A stretch of DNA of 45,629 bases from Thiobacillus sp. Its GTDB lineage: Bacteria; Pseudomonadota; Gammaproteobacteria; Burkholderiales; Thiobacillaceae. The DNA is taken from positions 1 to 45,629 of the forward strand of contig JADFDN010000007.1 of the NCBI GenBank assembly GCA_018262815.1. The letters run 5' to 3'. Positions 1 through 9,168 of the stretch are shown one piece after another. Under the pieces are notes generated by a model. The model was not told where the DNA came from, did not search any database, and saw only the letters and a list, made by a program, of their open reading frames with translations. The position numbers and the translations under genes were made by a program. Positions within the stretch are counted from its first letter, which is position 1; each line of letters begins with the position of its first letter.

Positions 1-454
<454 letters not shown>

Positions 455-924
455 ACCCGGGCAGCGTTTGCTGTCTTTTCAGTTAATGTCATGTTGATGG
501 CTGCACGACCGCCAAAGCTCATGGCTGATGTGGTTGTCGCTACAGTCCGGTGTTCGGCCGAAGGCGACGATGGCCTTTTGCTTGATCGCGTCCGCTGTAC
601 TCGCAAAACCAGTCGTTGGCTCGCCTCTCGCCCCTGAACGAATGCTCTCTCACTTCGGGCGGCAGAAACTGACCCCAACCGGTCGGTGAACCACGGCTCG
701 TCGAATGACTGAATCCGCACCCACAAGGCAGACCTTCGCATCGCGACGCGCAGGAACGCTTCGCCGCGCAAGTCCAATCCGGCTGAATCCTTCTTTTTGA
801 AGCGCGCGCCGGGCTGCTCTATTCGATGATCGTCGGTGCCTGAGCGAGCACCGATGGCGGGCTCGTCAGGCCGAGGGCCAGCACGTCCCTCAGCCTTTAC
901 GTCAATTGTCGCGGACGTCGGCGG
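455..924. other. Intergenic, no gene recognised
   Basis: 470 bases lie between the convergent glnB and the minus-strand hydrolase. The listed ORFs here (250..777 minus, 836..1216 plus) have no recognisable protein signature; one runs antisense into glnB and the other into the hydrolase. Base composition becomes more mixed from about 470 on, which fits the left edge of the accessory block that ends near bamD. I see no tRNA, integrase or clear attachment site. Confidence 0.5.
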
Positions 925-2409
925 TCACTTAGGCAGCTGCCACACGGTAGCGCCGTTGTCGCGAACATTCGTGAGACCGCGCTGTGCGGCTGACATCCCC
1001 CTTACGACCAGTGCCGAGATGTCCTTTGCGATGGTGTCGGTGTCCACGAAGTACGAGTGGCCGATAATCGTGTCCCTGGCGCCGGTCGCGTCGACCGCTT
1101 CAAATTCCGAGCCGACGCCAATCGGCGTCCGCTGTCCAACCCGGGTTCCCATGCTGAACACGCTGCTGAGCCGAAGTGCCAGGTCGGTGTCCGAGACGTA
1201 CACGGTTCTCCGCTGAAACTGTCGAACCATTGCCGACGTCACTTGCGTGAACTGGCCTTTGTTGACATCGGGCGCCACCATCACGAGATCAGCGATCTTC
1301 GCCTGCCCGGGCGTCGAGACGGCCCCAAGCTTGTCGATCGCCTGTGCCAGGACGCGGTTTCCGAGACTGTGCGCAATCACGTGCAGCTTCGTGACCTTTC
1401 CGTTTCGAACGAGGAGCCGGAGAACGGCCGCAAGCTCGTTCGCCGCGGTTTCGACCTGATCGACCGCGGCAAGATACTCCCACCAGTGCTCCCCGCCAGG
1501 CCATGCGAAATAGATCGGCAGCCCACGAAAATCCAGTTCGACCGCAAGTTGCGCCGTCCGGTAGATTCCATCTTCGAACGGCGTGTTGTACCCGTGGATG
1601 AACAGCAGAGCCTCGTTCGTCGCGTTCCGCGGTGCATCGCGCGTGAGCCCGGAACCGAAATCCACCGCGTCACTATAGAGGTGAATCGAGTAGATTCGAA
1701 ACTGGTATTGATCTGACACGAGCGGGTTGTACCTCGGAGCCCGCTTGAACGTCACGGCAACGTCGTAGTACCCAAACCGCAGCTGGTCTGGTTCGTCGCC
1801 GAACAGCCGCTCAGCAACTGGCTGCGGCCCGGCATCTCGCGGCGATGCGAGCCTCCGGTTCGTCGCGTAGAAGACCCGAACGTTGTTCTTTTCGCTGTCC
1901 CATCCAGACCCTGGCGGTGGCGGGGCCGGGCGCGGCGCGACCTCCGGCTCTTCGGGATTCGGGATGAGACCGACGGGCGGAAGGTCCGGAGGTGCGTCGT
2001 AATGTAGCTCCGAGTCTGCGAAGGTCGACCGTCGCGGTTCGATTTTGACCGCGAAGGACTGGTCTCTCGGAATGGCAGCGACGTGTATTCTCGCAAAGCC
2101 CGCCTCGAACCGACCCAGGGCCGCCACAACCTCATAGTCACCTTCGGTTAGCCGGGTTGTGAATGCGAACGAGCCATCGCGGTTTACATGCCCCGCAGGC
2201 GTCCACGATCGCGGGAAGTCGACACCGAGGCTCGCAACGCCGACTCGGACGTCCGATAGGGCGGCAGCAGGGAGCTCGTGAATTGTGCCCGCCACGCTGA
2301 CAGTGACCGTCGGACGGATTCCCGGGACCTGAGTTTCAACCGGGGGCTGCGCGGCAAAAACGAATGCCGACGCACTGAGTAAGGCCAGAGCGAGTACTAA
2401 TGCGCGCAT
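925..2409 (-). CDS. Exported alpha/beta hydrolase, DUF900-type
   Basis: This 494-residue protein has a signal peptide (about residues 1-20), then a beta-sandwich-like segment (about 33-125) resembling a carboxypeptidase regulatory domain, a proline-rich linker (about 140-170), and an alpha/beta hydrolase domain. The DUF900-like hallmark VRVFYATNRR sits at 178-187 and the nucleophile elbow AHSLG at 346-350. Ser348, Asp381 and His451 are the plausible catalytic triad. It is probably a periplasmic or secreted esterase or lipase; the substrate is unknown. The start is supported by GAGAGGAAG about 5 bases upstream. It follows the HExxH gene by 24 bases and is likely co-transcribed with it. The block is lower in GC than the flanks, suggesting transfer. 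Confidence 0.75.
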   Translation of the reverse strand: MRALVLALALLSASAFVFAAQPPVETQVPGIRPTVTVSVAGTIHELPAAALSDVRVGVASLGVDFPRSWTPAGHVNRDGSFAFTTRLTEGDYEVVAALGRFEAGFARIHVAAIPRDQSFAVKIEPRRSTFADSELHYDAPPDLPPVGLIPNPEEPEVAPRPAPPPPGSGWDSEKNNVRVFYATNRRLASPRDAGPQPVAERLFGDEPDQLRFGYYDVAVTFKRAPRYNPLVSDQYQFRIYSIHLYSDAVDFGSGLTRDAPRNATNEALLFIHGYNTPFEDGIYRTAQLAVELDFRGLPIYFAWPGGEHWWEYLAAVDQVETAANELAAVLRLLVRNGKVTKLHVIAHSLGNRVLAQAIDKLGAVSTPGQAKIADLVMVAPDVNKGQFTQVTSAMVRQFQRRTVYVSDTDLALRLSSVFSMGTRVGQRTPIGVGSEFEAVDATGARDTIIGHSYFVDTDTIAKDISALVVRGMSAAQRGLTNVRDNGATVWQLPK

Positions 2410-2433
2410 AGGTCTTCCTCTCTCGTAGAGATG

Positions 2434-4386
2434 CTACTGCCGCTCCATTCGCATTTCCGCCACCATGCGTTCAGCCACTTCCGTATATCGTTTCTCCCAC
2501 ATCTTCGCCATGCACCGGGCGTCGTTACCGCCGTCGCACTGCGCTCCGAACTCAGCGAGGGCCTGCGGAGACTTGAACGTCCTGACGTACGCATTTAGAC
2601 GATCGAAAGACGCCCGCGTGCCCCATGTTCCCTCAGCGCGGGCGCTCTCGTAGTAGCGTACCTTTAACCGGCCACTCAGGACGGTCACCGCATACGCCGG
2701 TGGGTACGGCAGCGCGGCTGCCCTCCGATATGCGGTCAGTGCGGCCTCGACGTTGCCAAGGCCCTCATATGCGTCCCCCAGGCGTGACTGCACCATCGCC
2801 CCAAGAGGGTCTCCATCGCGCAGTTTGCGTGACGCCTCGGTGTATCGACCTAGTGCGACGAAGAACATCTTCCAGCGATAGAAGACATCTCCGTCGTAGA
2901 CAAGTCCCAGCGGTGAATCCGGCTGGTACGCGTTCAATAAAAGAGCTGCGGAATGCGCCGGAAACGCATGGGACTCGTTCAAACACGCCGTACAGGCCCT
3001 TGCAGCTTGGCGAGCGTGGTTCGCGGCGCCAGGACTCTCCCACCAAGCGTGCGGCCACTCGTCGATGTACCGGGCGAAGCTCTTGTCGATTTCCTCCACG
3101 TCGGCCGGATCCCGCACTTCTGCCGGCTGAGCTATGACGCGTCTCCACGAATCGACGAGTTGCTTGCTCATCGTTCTGGCGAACCAGACCACGCTGTACG
3201 CGATCGCGTAGTGCGCCTCGATGTCAGTTCGATAGAACTCCTCGTTGTCGAGCAGCCGCGTCAAGGAGAAACCAGGGTGAGAACGTACATAGTCGGCCGA
3301 GATCCGGAACTGGTCGACCGCCCGGGCCGACATCGCCCCAGGCGCCTCCAGCGTCTCAAAGGCACTGTCACACGCGTTGACTGACGTCGGGTCCCGCGGC
3401 TTAGTGGGCAGGGTGCCCCAGAGCATCACCGACTCCGCCCTAGTCTGAACGTTGTCCGCCAGAAACATCGCGGCACCTTCGCTTACAAGGTCGTGCCGGT
3501 ACTCCGCAACTCGTGTCCCGTGCTGAATGGCATGGGTGAGCTCGTGTGCCGACAACTGCAGCACGAGCCAGTTCACGTACTGTTCCATATGCGCGACGGC
3601 AATTTCGGGCTGGTCATATTCCATGTTCTGGAGGGACCGTAGGGACGCGAACCAGTCAGGGGGCAGGCAGAACGCGACCTGACGGTTCGCGCGGCTGTAG
3701 TAAGCCGATGGTGGCGAGGTGAAGCGGGCTGGCGCCGCCGTTTTCGCGTACTCGGCACAGTCTGAATACAACTTGATGCGGATCTCGCCGGGCCGCAGTG
3801 GGTCGTTCGGAAGCAACGGTGCTCCGTCCGCCAGCAAAGGGTTGGACGACATGCCGATGTAGATTCGCCCGAGTGCATGGTAGGCCGCTGCGTACACGTA
3901 TGGTGCGATATGCCCCCACCCGCTCGTGGCCACCAGCCCGCGGAACGATTCCTTCGCCTCCGGAACACCCGATGCGAAGTGCTCGATCCAGCGGTCATCG
4001 TCGCGTGGAAACTGCTGGTACCGCGGCGCGATGACGCCGACGTCCGTGATGATCCGAAGTGTCATCCCTTTTGCTGGACCCAGCGGCACAACGAGCCCGC
4101 TGAATTCCTGCCATCGGGCGGCCGTGGGCTCAGGGGATCCAGGATCTGCAACAGCGGGTTGGCTACCCGCGATCCAACTGAGCGCGGCCACAGCAGCTAC
4201 GATGAGGGGGCGTATCTTGATGTGAATCTGATACGCTGCCGTATGATCTCCACCTCTTGAATCCGACGAGAACGCAAGAACGCAAGATGCGGCAGATTTT
4301 TGAATTCGCCAAACGTTTGAGGGTCGATCCAGGTGGGTACATTGGCTGGAGATGAGTCTGTCTAATCTACTCCCTGTGAATTTCAT
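2434..4386 (-). CDS. Exported protein with HExxH metallopeptidase-like motif and TPR-like tail
   Basis: I do not recognise the family of this 650-residue protein. A hydrophobic stretch (about 58-80) ending in PAVAD looks like a signal peptide, preceded by an unusually long N-terminus. HELTH at 281-285 followed by Glu303 matches the zinc-binding layout of gluzincin peptidases (HExxH then a Glu 18 residues later). A C-terminal part (about 510-600) has TPR-like helices with alanine-rich repeats. The ATG at 4386 has a very strong ribosome site (GGAGGGGGGG, 3 bases away). A second ribosome-site-like AGAGGTGGAG lies just before the hydrophobic segment, but no standard in-frame start follows it closely, so the start is uncertain. 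It is the first gene of an operon with the DUF900 hydrolase. Proteolysis is inferred, not shown. Confidence 0.6.
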   Translation of the reverse strand: MKFTGSRLDRLISSQCTHLDRPSNVWRIQKSAASCVLAFSSDSRGGDHTAAYQIHIKIRPLIVAAVAALSWIAGSQPAVADPGSPEPTAARWQEFSGLVVPLGPAKGMTLRIITDVGVIAPRYQQFPRDDDRWIEHFASGVPEAKESFRGLVATSGWGHIAPYVYAAAYHALGRIYIGMSSNPLLADGAPLLPNDPLRPGEIRIKLYSDCAEYAKTAAPARFTSPPSAYYSRANRQVAFCLPPDWFASLRSLQNMEYDQPEIAVAHMEQYVNWLVLQLSAHELTHAIQHGTRVAEYRHDLVSEGAAMFLADNVQTRAESVMLWGTLPTKPRDPTSVNACDSAFETLEAPGAMSARAVDQFRISADYVRSHPGFSLTRLLDNEEFYRTDIEAHYAIAYSVVWFARTMSKQLVDSWRRVIAQPAEVRDPADVEEIDKSFARYIDEWPHAWWESPGAANHARQAARACTACLNESHAFPAHSAALLLNAYQPDSPLGLVYDGDVFYRWKMFFVALGRYTEASRKLRDGDPLGAMVQSRLGDAYEGLGNVEAALTAYRRAAALPYPPAYAVTVLSGRLKVRYYESARAEGTWGTRASFDRLNAYVRTFKSPQALAEFGAQCDGGNDARCMAKMWEKRYTEVAERMVAEMRMERQ

Positions 4387-4902
4387 ATCCCCCCCTCCAA
4401 CTTTGGATTCGTGACCATCAAATTCTTAAAGTAGGTATCTGAATGGTTTCGTACAGGTCTGTTTCAGCCCCAGGGGGACACTACCTCTGCACTCACACCC
4501 CCTGTTGAGTGAAAACAGTTCTAACGTTAGGACATAGACTTCAAGAGTGATATACAACTTTAGTTGTAGGTGGGAGTGGTAAACGAAGGTCGGATTGGAA
4601 CTGCGACTCCCGGGCGCTTTCAGGCGGCATATCAACTGTCTCGTCAGGGTCGGGTCCGGCCGCAGAGGAAATCAGAAAGCTGCCATTCGGTGAGATTTCC
4701 TGGCCGATGTCCGGTAACGAATCCATACCGGAAGTAGTCTGCAAAATTCCCATCGGCAGCTTAGGCCGAGGACCAGAAGCTCCATGTAATCAGCAGACCT
4801 GCCGTCAGGGTCAGATCGTCGAAGCAGTGACGTACGTCGAATTGCTGGGACACGAAGCAGGGCACTACTCCCGCTTGCGTCGGCCGCAAGCGGGATGAGC
4901 AT
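4387..4902. other. AT-richer intergenic stretch, no gene recognised
   Basis: 516 bases lie between the start of the HExxH gene and the end of brnA. The composition is clearly lower in GC than the rest of the window. Short ORFs on both strands (for example 4541..4753 minus) have no recognisable domain or convincing ribosome site. A small stem ACAAC/GTTGT occurs near 4554-4567 and a strong hairpin at 4869-4895. The promoter for the minus-strand operon should lie here, but I cannot pick one with confidence. Confidence 0.5.
4869..4895 (-). terminator. Strong hairpin downstream of brnA
   Basis: A perfect 11-base inverted repeat TCCCGCTTGCG / CGCAAGCGGGA with a 5-base loop lies 7 bases beyond the brnA stop. 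It has no T-tract, so it may be a weak or Rho-assisted terminator or a 3' end stabiliser. Confidence 0.5.
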
Positions 4903-5175
4903 TTAGATGGGCGTGTGGGTTTTAAGCCAATCCTTGAGTGCCTCGTCGATCCGGCTGTGCCAACCCTTCCCAGTGGCACGAAATGGTTCCACTACCTCGG
5001 GGGAGAGACGGATCGTGATGCGTTCTTTGAGCGCTGCCTTTTGGGGGCCGCGTGGGCGCCGTGCCAGCTTGGCTTGCTGCGACTCGGGCAGAGAGGTGAA
5101 GGGGATGGCGCGTGCGAAATCCTCTTCGGTCAATTCCGGGATGTCGTTCAATACAGGTTTGGGTTGGCGATTCAT
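4903..5175 (-). CDS. brnA: BrnA-type antitoxin without a visible BrnT toxin
   Basis: This is a 90-residue protein from the ATG at 5175; a GTG at 5190 would add five residues. The ATG is preferred because GAGGG lies about 9 bases upstream. The C-terminal half (RITIRLSPEVVEPFRATGKGW then RIDEALKDWL) is the ribbon-helix-helix type DNA-binding region of the BrnA family. BrnA normally binds and neutralises the BrnT ribonuclease and represses the brnTA operon. brnT is normally just upstream, but only about 100 bases separate this gene from bamD, too few for BrnT. It is therefore a solitary antitoxin or a remnant, possibly acting only as a DNA-binding regulator. Confidence 0.8.
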   Translation of the reverse strand: MNRQPKPVLNDIPELTEEDFARAIPFTSLPESQQAKLARRPRGPQKAALKERITIRLSPEVVEPFRATGKGWHSRIDEALKDWLKTHTPI

Positions 5176-5276
5176 AGAGCACACCCTCACGTCGATTGGT
5201 TTTCCTGAAACTGAACCCGGATATTAACCGCGTTGGACGCCCCTCCCGGAACGCGGTGCAAGTCCCGGGTTCGGCC

Positions 5277-6122
5277 TTACCAGAACCGGTACCAGGCCTT
5301 GCCTTCAGTGTTCACGCCCTTGCTGTATTTGCTGTTGGGGAAATTCAGCGTCAGCACGCGCTGGGCGTCGTCGCGCAGGTCGGTGAGTTTCAGCTTGTCG
5401 TAGGCCACCACCATGATCGCCAGCGCCTCTTCCAGCGCGGGGGCTTCGGGGTAGGTCTTCAGCACTTCCTTGGCGCGGTTGGCGGCGGCGACCCAGGCTT
5501 CGCGCTTGATGTAATACTTGGCGACATGGACTTCGTGGCTGGCCAGGGCGTTGACCAGATATTTCATGCGGGCGGTCGAGTCGGCGGCATACTTGCTTTC
5601 GGGGAAGCGGGTGACCAGTTCCTTGAATGCCAGAAACGCGTCGCGTGCGGCCTTGGGGTCGCGCTCGCTCAGATCCTGGTCGACCAGATTGCCCAGGTAG
5701 CCCAGATCGTCGTTAAAATTCGCCAGGCCCTTCAGGTAGTAGGCGTAATCGACGTTAGGGTGGTTGGGGTGCAGCTTGATGAAGCGGTCGCAGGCGGCAA
5801 TGGCGGAAATCGGCTCGTTGTCCTTGTAGTAGGCGTAGGCAACTTCGAGTTGCGCCTGCTGGGCGTAGCGGCCGAAGGGGTAGCGTGCTTCCAGCGTTTC
5901 GAACAGCTTGACCGCCCGTTCGTAGTTGCCGTCGTTGAGATTGTCCTTGGCTTCGGCGTAGATTTTCTGCGCCGACCAGCCGGCGGTTTCATCCTGAACC
6001 TCGGGCAACAGGCCGCAGCCGCCCAGGGTGAGGGTGGCGGCCAGCAGCAGGCTGCCGAACACCCGATTGAGGCCAGGCGCCCGATTGAATGCGTTAAAAC
6101 CGGATGAACGTTGCTTAAGCAT
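5277..6122 (-). CDS. bamD: Outer membrane assembly lipoprotein BamD (ComL)
   Basis: This 281-residue lipoprotein is part of the BAM complex that folds beta-barrel proteins into the outer membrane. It has a hydrophobic N-terminus with lipobox LGGC (Cys36 from this start), then TPR repeats including a segment typical of BamD (YERAVKLFETLEARYPFG, then YYKDNE and HPNVDYAYYLKGL). The start is either ATG 6122 or GTG 6134; neither has a clear ribosome site. The start codon overlaps the divergent rluD start. The bamD/rluD divergent pair is a common proteobacterial arrangement. No terminator was recognised in the 100 bases before brnA. Confidence 0.95.
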   Translation of the reverse strand: MLKQRSSGFNAFNRAPGLNRVFGSLLLAATLTLGGCGLLPEVQDETAGWSAQKIYAEAKDNLNDGNYERAVKLFETLEARYPFGRYAQQAQLEVAYAYYKDNEPISAIAACDRFIKLHPNHPNVDYAYYLKGLANFNDDLGYLGNLVDQDLSERDPKAARDAFLAFKELVTRFPESKYAADSTARMKYLVNALASHEVHVAKYYIKREAWVAAANRAKEVLKTYPEAPALEEALAIMVVAYDKLKLTDLRDDAQRVLTLNFPNSKYSKGVNTEGKAWYRFW

Positions 6123-7098
6123 GGGAAAAGACACAGAAAATTTGTCGGATGATTATAAGGGAAATACCGAAGGCGATATCCGCCAGCTGGTGATTCCCGG
6201 CGAGCAGGGCGGTCTGCGCCTGGACCAGGCGCTGTCGGCCATGCTGCCCGAATTCTCGCGCAACCGCATCCAGAACTGGATCCGCGCCCGCAAGATCTCG
6301 GTGGACGATACCTGGGGCACCACCAAGATGAAGGTCAGCGGCGGCGAATCGGTGCGGGTCGAGGTCGAGCCCGACCCGAACGCGACGCCCGATGCGCCGG
6401 AAGCCATTCCGCTCGATGTGGTGTACGAGGATTCCATGCTGGTGGTGATCAACAAGCCGGTCGGCCTGGTGGTCCATCCCGGCAGCGGCAACCCGCGCGG
6501 GACGCTGCTGAACGCCCTGCTGCACCGGGTGCCGCAGGTGGCCGAGCTGCCGCGCGCCGGCATCGTCCACCGGCTGGACAAGGACACGTCGGGCCTGCTG
6601 GTCGTCGCCAAGACGCTCAGGGCGCACACCGACCTGGTGCGCCAGCTGCAGGCGCGCACGGTCAAGCGTGAATACCTGGCCCTGGTGTACGGCGAGGTCG
6701 ACCGGGCAGGGACGGTCGATGCGCCGCTGGCGCGCGATCCGCACAACCGCACCAAGCGCACGGTGCACAGCATGGGCAAGGAGGCGGTCACGCATTACGA
6801 CGTGGTCGAGCGCTTTCCCGGGATCACGCTGCTGCGCTGCAAGCTGGAAACGGGACGCACCCACCAGATCCGGGTGCACATGCAGCACATCGGCCACCCG
6901 CTGGTCGGCGATACGGTCTACAACGCCAGCCGCCGCACCCATCTCAAGATTCCGTTCCCGCGTCAGGCGCTGCATGCGGAGAAGCTGGGCCTGATCCATC
7001 CGGTCACCCAGGAATTCATGCAGTGGGAATGCCCGCTGCCACCCGATTTCACCTCGCTGCTGCAAGCGCTGCGCGATAACACCGACTGGATCAAGTAG
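6121..7098 (+). CDS. rluD: 23S rRNA pseudouridine synthase RluD
   Basis: This 325-residue enzyme converts uridines in helix 69 of 23S rRNA to pseudouridine. It has an N-terminal S4 RNA-binding region (about 30-85) and a catalytic domain with the RluA-family signature HRLDKDTSG, where Asp153 is the catalytic residue. TGRTHQIRVH further on is also diagnostic. The ORF track extends to 6028, but that would run over 90 bases into bamD; ATG 6121 gives the normal family length. The ribosome site is poor, and TTG 6142 is an alternative. pgeF follows 2 bases later. Confidence 0.95.
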   Translation: MGKDTENLSDDYKGNTEGDIRQLVIPGEQGGLRLDQALSAMLPEFSRNRIQNWIRARKISVDDTWGTTKMKVSGGESVRVEVEPDPNATPDAPEAIPLDVVYEDSMLVVINKPVGLVVHPGSGNPRGTLLNALLHRVPQVAELPRAGIVHRLDKDTSGLLVVAKTLRAHTDLVRQLQARTVKREYLALVYGEVDRAGTVDAPLARDPHNRTKRTVHSMGKEAVTHYDVVERFPGITLLRCKLETGRTHQIRVHMQHIGHPLVGDTVYNASRRTHLKIPFPRQALHAEKLGLIHPVTQEFMQWECPLPPDFTSLLQALRDNTDWIK

Positions 7099-7100
7099 AG

Positions 7101-7823
7101 GTGATCCTGCCCGACTGGCCCGCCCCGGCGCGGGTCAAAAGCCTGATGACCACCCGTGCGGGCGGCGTGAGCCACGCCCCCTGGGACAGCCTCAACCTGG
7201 GCGATCATGTCGGCGACGATCCGCCCCATGTGGCGGCCAACCGCGCGCGCCTGCGCCAGCAGCTGCCCGCCGAGCCGGGCTGGCTCAGGCAGGTGCACAG
7301 CCCCCGCGTGGTCGAACTCGGGCGTGAACCGAATCCCGAAGCCGATGCGTCGTTCACCCGCGAGACAGGGCAGGTCTGCGCCGTGCTCACCGCCGACTGC
7401 CTGCCGGTGCTGTTCTGCGACCGCGCCGGCAGCGTGGTCGCCGCTGCGCACGCCGGCTGGCGCGGGCTGGCCGGCGGCGTGCTGGAGGCCACGGTGGCGG
7501 CGATGCAGGTTCCTCCGGGCGAGATCCTCGCCTGGATGGGCGCCGCCATCGGCCCGCAGGCGTTCGAGGTGGGCGACGACGTGCGGCGGGCCTTCGTCGC
7601 GCAGCATCCCGCAGCCGACCTCGCATTCGTGCCGCATCCCGCCGCTGTTCCCGGCAAATGGCTCGCCGATATTTACCAGCTGGCGCGCATCCGCCTCGGT
7701 CATGCGGGCGTGAACGCCGTGCATGGGGGCGGGCGCTGCACCTTCAACGAGGCGGACCTCTTTTATTCTTACCGCCGCGAGAGCGTGACCGGACGTATGG
7801 CCTCGCTGGTCTGGCTGGAATAA
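7101..7823 (+). CDS. pgeF: Purine nucleoside phosphorylase / peptidoglycan editing factor PgeF (YfiH, DUF152)
   Basis: This is a 240-residue laccase-domain protein. Members process purine nucleosides and, in E. coli, help keep muropeptide composition correct. The metal-binding signature is present: His66 (RQVHSPRV), Cys100 (ADCLPVLF) and His117 (AAHAGWRG), plus GGGRCTF near the C-terminus. The start is GTG at 7101, preceded by AGTAGAG, only 2 bases after the rluD stop. The rluD-pgeF order is widely conserved. Confidence 0.9.
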   Translation: MILPDWPAPARVKSLMTTRAGGVSHAPWDSLNLGDHVGDDPPHVAANRARLRQQLPAEPGWLRQVHSPRVVELGREPNPEADASFTRETGQVCAVLTADCLPVLFCDRAGSVVAAAHAGWRGLAGGVLEATVAAMQVPPGEILAWMGAAIGPQAFEVGDDVRRAFVAQHPAADLAFVPHPAAVPGKWLADIYQLARIRLGHAGVNAVHGGGRCTFNEADLFYSYRRESVTGRMASLVWLE

Positions 7824-7827
7824 GGCT

Positions 7828-8688
7828 TCAGAAATCTTCGCGCACGCGCAGGTAGCGCGGAAAGCGCGGCACCCCGCGCTTCGTCAGCTGCTGGTAGCGA
7901 TAGGTGATGCGGGTGCCGATGGGCGGCGGCTGGCGGCGCAGCGCGTCGGAGAGACCGCTGCCGATGCGGAAACGCGTGCCGTCCGGCATTTCCATCTGCA
8001 GCGCTCCGGTCATGCCTCGATACTTTCCTTTGCCCGGCACATGGCCAACCACGACGGCCTCGGCGTCCTGCCAGGGTTTCAGCTTCAGCAGCGCATCGCT
8101 GCGTCCGGTCAGATAGGGCGCATCGGCGCGGTGCAGCATCAGGCCTTCGCCGCCGGCACGCACCACGGCGTCGAGCCGCTGCAGCAACGCGATACGATCG
8201 GCCACGCGCGTCTGCTCGACGACCTGCAGCCAGGGCACGCCCGCCAGTTCGGCGATCGTCCGCATCTGCCGGATGCGTGCGCTGAAGTCGCCCGCCGCGC
8301 CCGGCAACTCGAAAACCAGATAACGCACCTGCCGCCATTCGGCATCCACCGGCTCGCTCCTGCGCACGATGCCCAACAACGCGTCGAACCGGTCGCGCGC
8401 GATCCACAGCTCGCCGTCCAGCGGCACCGCCGGGAAATGTTCGGTGAACCACGCCGGCGCGGGAACGCGGCCGCCGCCGCGAAAGCGCAGCACATGGCCA
8501 TCCCACTGGGCGCGCACGCCGTCGAACTTCTCGCTGACCCAGTACTGGCTGACGTCGATATCGGCGGTGTAGACCTCGGCCAGCAGCATCGCCGGGGCGG
8601 ACGGCGGCGCGTCGCTCCAGGCCGGATGCGGCAGCCACGCGGTCCAGGCCAGCGCCAGCGCGGCGAGTGTCTGCCTCAGTCCAGCCAT
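7828..8688 (-). CDS. Exported ATP-dependent DNA ligase (LigE/Lig-B-type minimal ligase)
   Basis: This 286-residue minimal ligase has a signal-peptide-like N-terminus (about 1-25, ending AWS-DAP). The nucleotidyltransferase motifs are in order: motif I EKFDGVRA with adenylated Lys54, DGELWI, GGEGLML and LLKLKPW, followed by a short OB-fold (about 210-286). It has no extra DNA-binding domain. Ligases of this type are thought to be periplasmic and to repair nicked DNA during uptake or in extracellular matrix. It is the last gene of a nadC-acetyltransferase-ligase operon; its start overlaps the acetyltransferase stop by 13 bases. Function is inferred from motifs. Confidence 0.85.
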   Translation of the reverse strand: MAGLRQTLAALALAWTAWLPHPAWSDAPPSAPAMLLAEVYTADIDVSQYWVSEKFDGVRAQWDGHVLRFRGGGRVPAPAWFTEHFPAVPLDGELWIARDRFDALLGIVRRSEPVDAEWRQVRYLVFELPGAAGDFSARIRQMRTIAELAGVPWLQVVEQTRVADRIALLQRLDAVVRAGGEGLMLHRADAPYLTGRSDALLKLKPWQDAEAVVVGHVPGKGKYRGMTGALQMEMPDGTRFRIGSGLSDALRRQPPPIGTRITYRYQQLTKRGVPRFPRYLRVREDF

Positions 8689-9158
8689 TTCTGCATGAAC
8701 TGCGCGGCGCCCATTCCGGGGTCGAGCCGGTAGTCGTCGAACCCCAGTTTTTCGTAGAGCGCCCGCGCGGCGCGGTTGCCGGAGAGGACTTCCAGCGTGA
8801 GCTTGCAGGCGCCGCGTTCGCGCGCGATGGCCTCGACCTCGGCAAACAGCATCGCGGCGATGCCGCGGCCGCGGTGACTGGCCGCGACCACGACGTCGTG
8901 CACGTTGACGAGCGGTTTGCAGGCAAAGGTGGAAAAGCCCTCGATCGCGTTGACGAGGCCGACCGGAACGCCACCGTCGAAGGCCAGCACGCTGAAGACG
9001 AAAGGCCGTGCGGCGAGCTGGCCGAGCAGGTTGGCGCGGGTGAAGTCGCTAAGCGGTTCGCCGCCGCCGGCCGGGTCGCGTGCGTAATGGTCCAGCAGTT
9101 CGAGCAGCGCAGCGGCGTGCGCCGGGTCGTCGTAACGCGCGCGGACGAGCTCGATCAT
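8676..9158 (-). CDS. GNAT-family N-acetyltransferase
   Basis: This 160-residue cytoplasmic acetyl-CoA-dependent transferase has the acetyl-CoA pyrophosphate loop (motif A, SHRGRGIAAMLF) at about 94-105 and the C-terminal GNAT helix/strand signature (NRAARALYEKLGF). The substrate cannot be told from sequence. It lies 10 bases after nadC and overlaps the ligase start by 13 bases, so it is read in one operon. No obvious functional link to NAD synthesis is visible. Confidence 0.85.
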   Translation of the reverse strand: MIELVRARYDDPAHAAALLELLDHYARDPAGGGEPLSDFTRANLLGQLAARPFVFSVLAFDGGVPVGLVNAIEGFSTFACKPLVNVHDVVVAASHRGRGIAAMLFAEVEAIARERGACKLTLEVLSGNRAARALYEKLGFDDYRLDPGMGAAQFMQKWLD

Positions 9159-9168
9159 GACGCGGCGA

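Noticed and set aside
4515-4535. attC-like core (CTAAC...GTTAGG) suggesting an integron
   Set aside because: The two half-sites are directly adjacent rather than separated by an attC body, and no integrase or cassette structure is present.
5236-5275. tRNA-like 3' arm (GTGCAAGTCCCGGGTTCG)
   Set aside because: No acceptor, D or anticodon arm can be built around it, and the T-loop consensus is not met.
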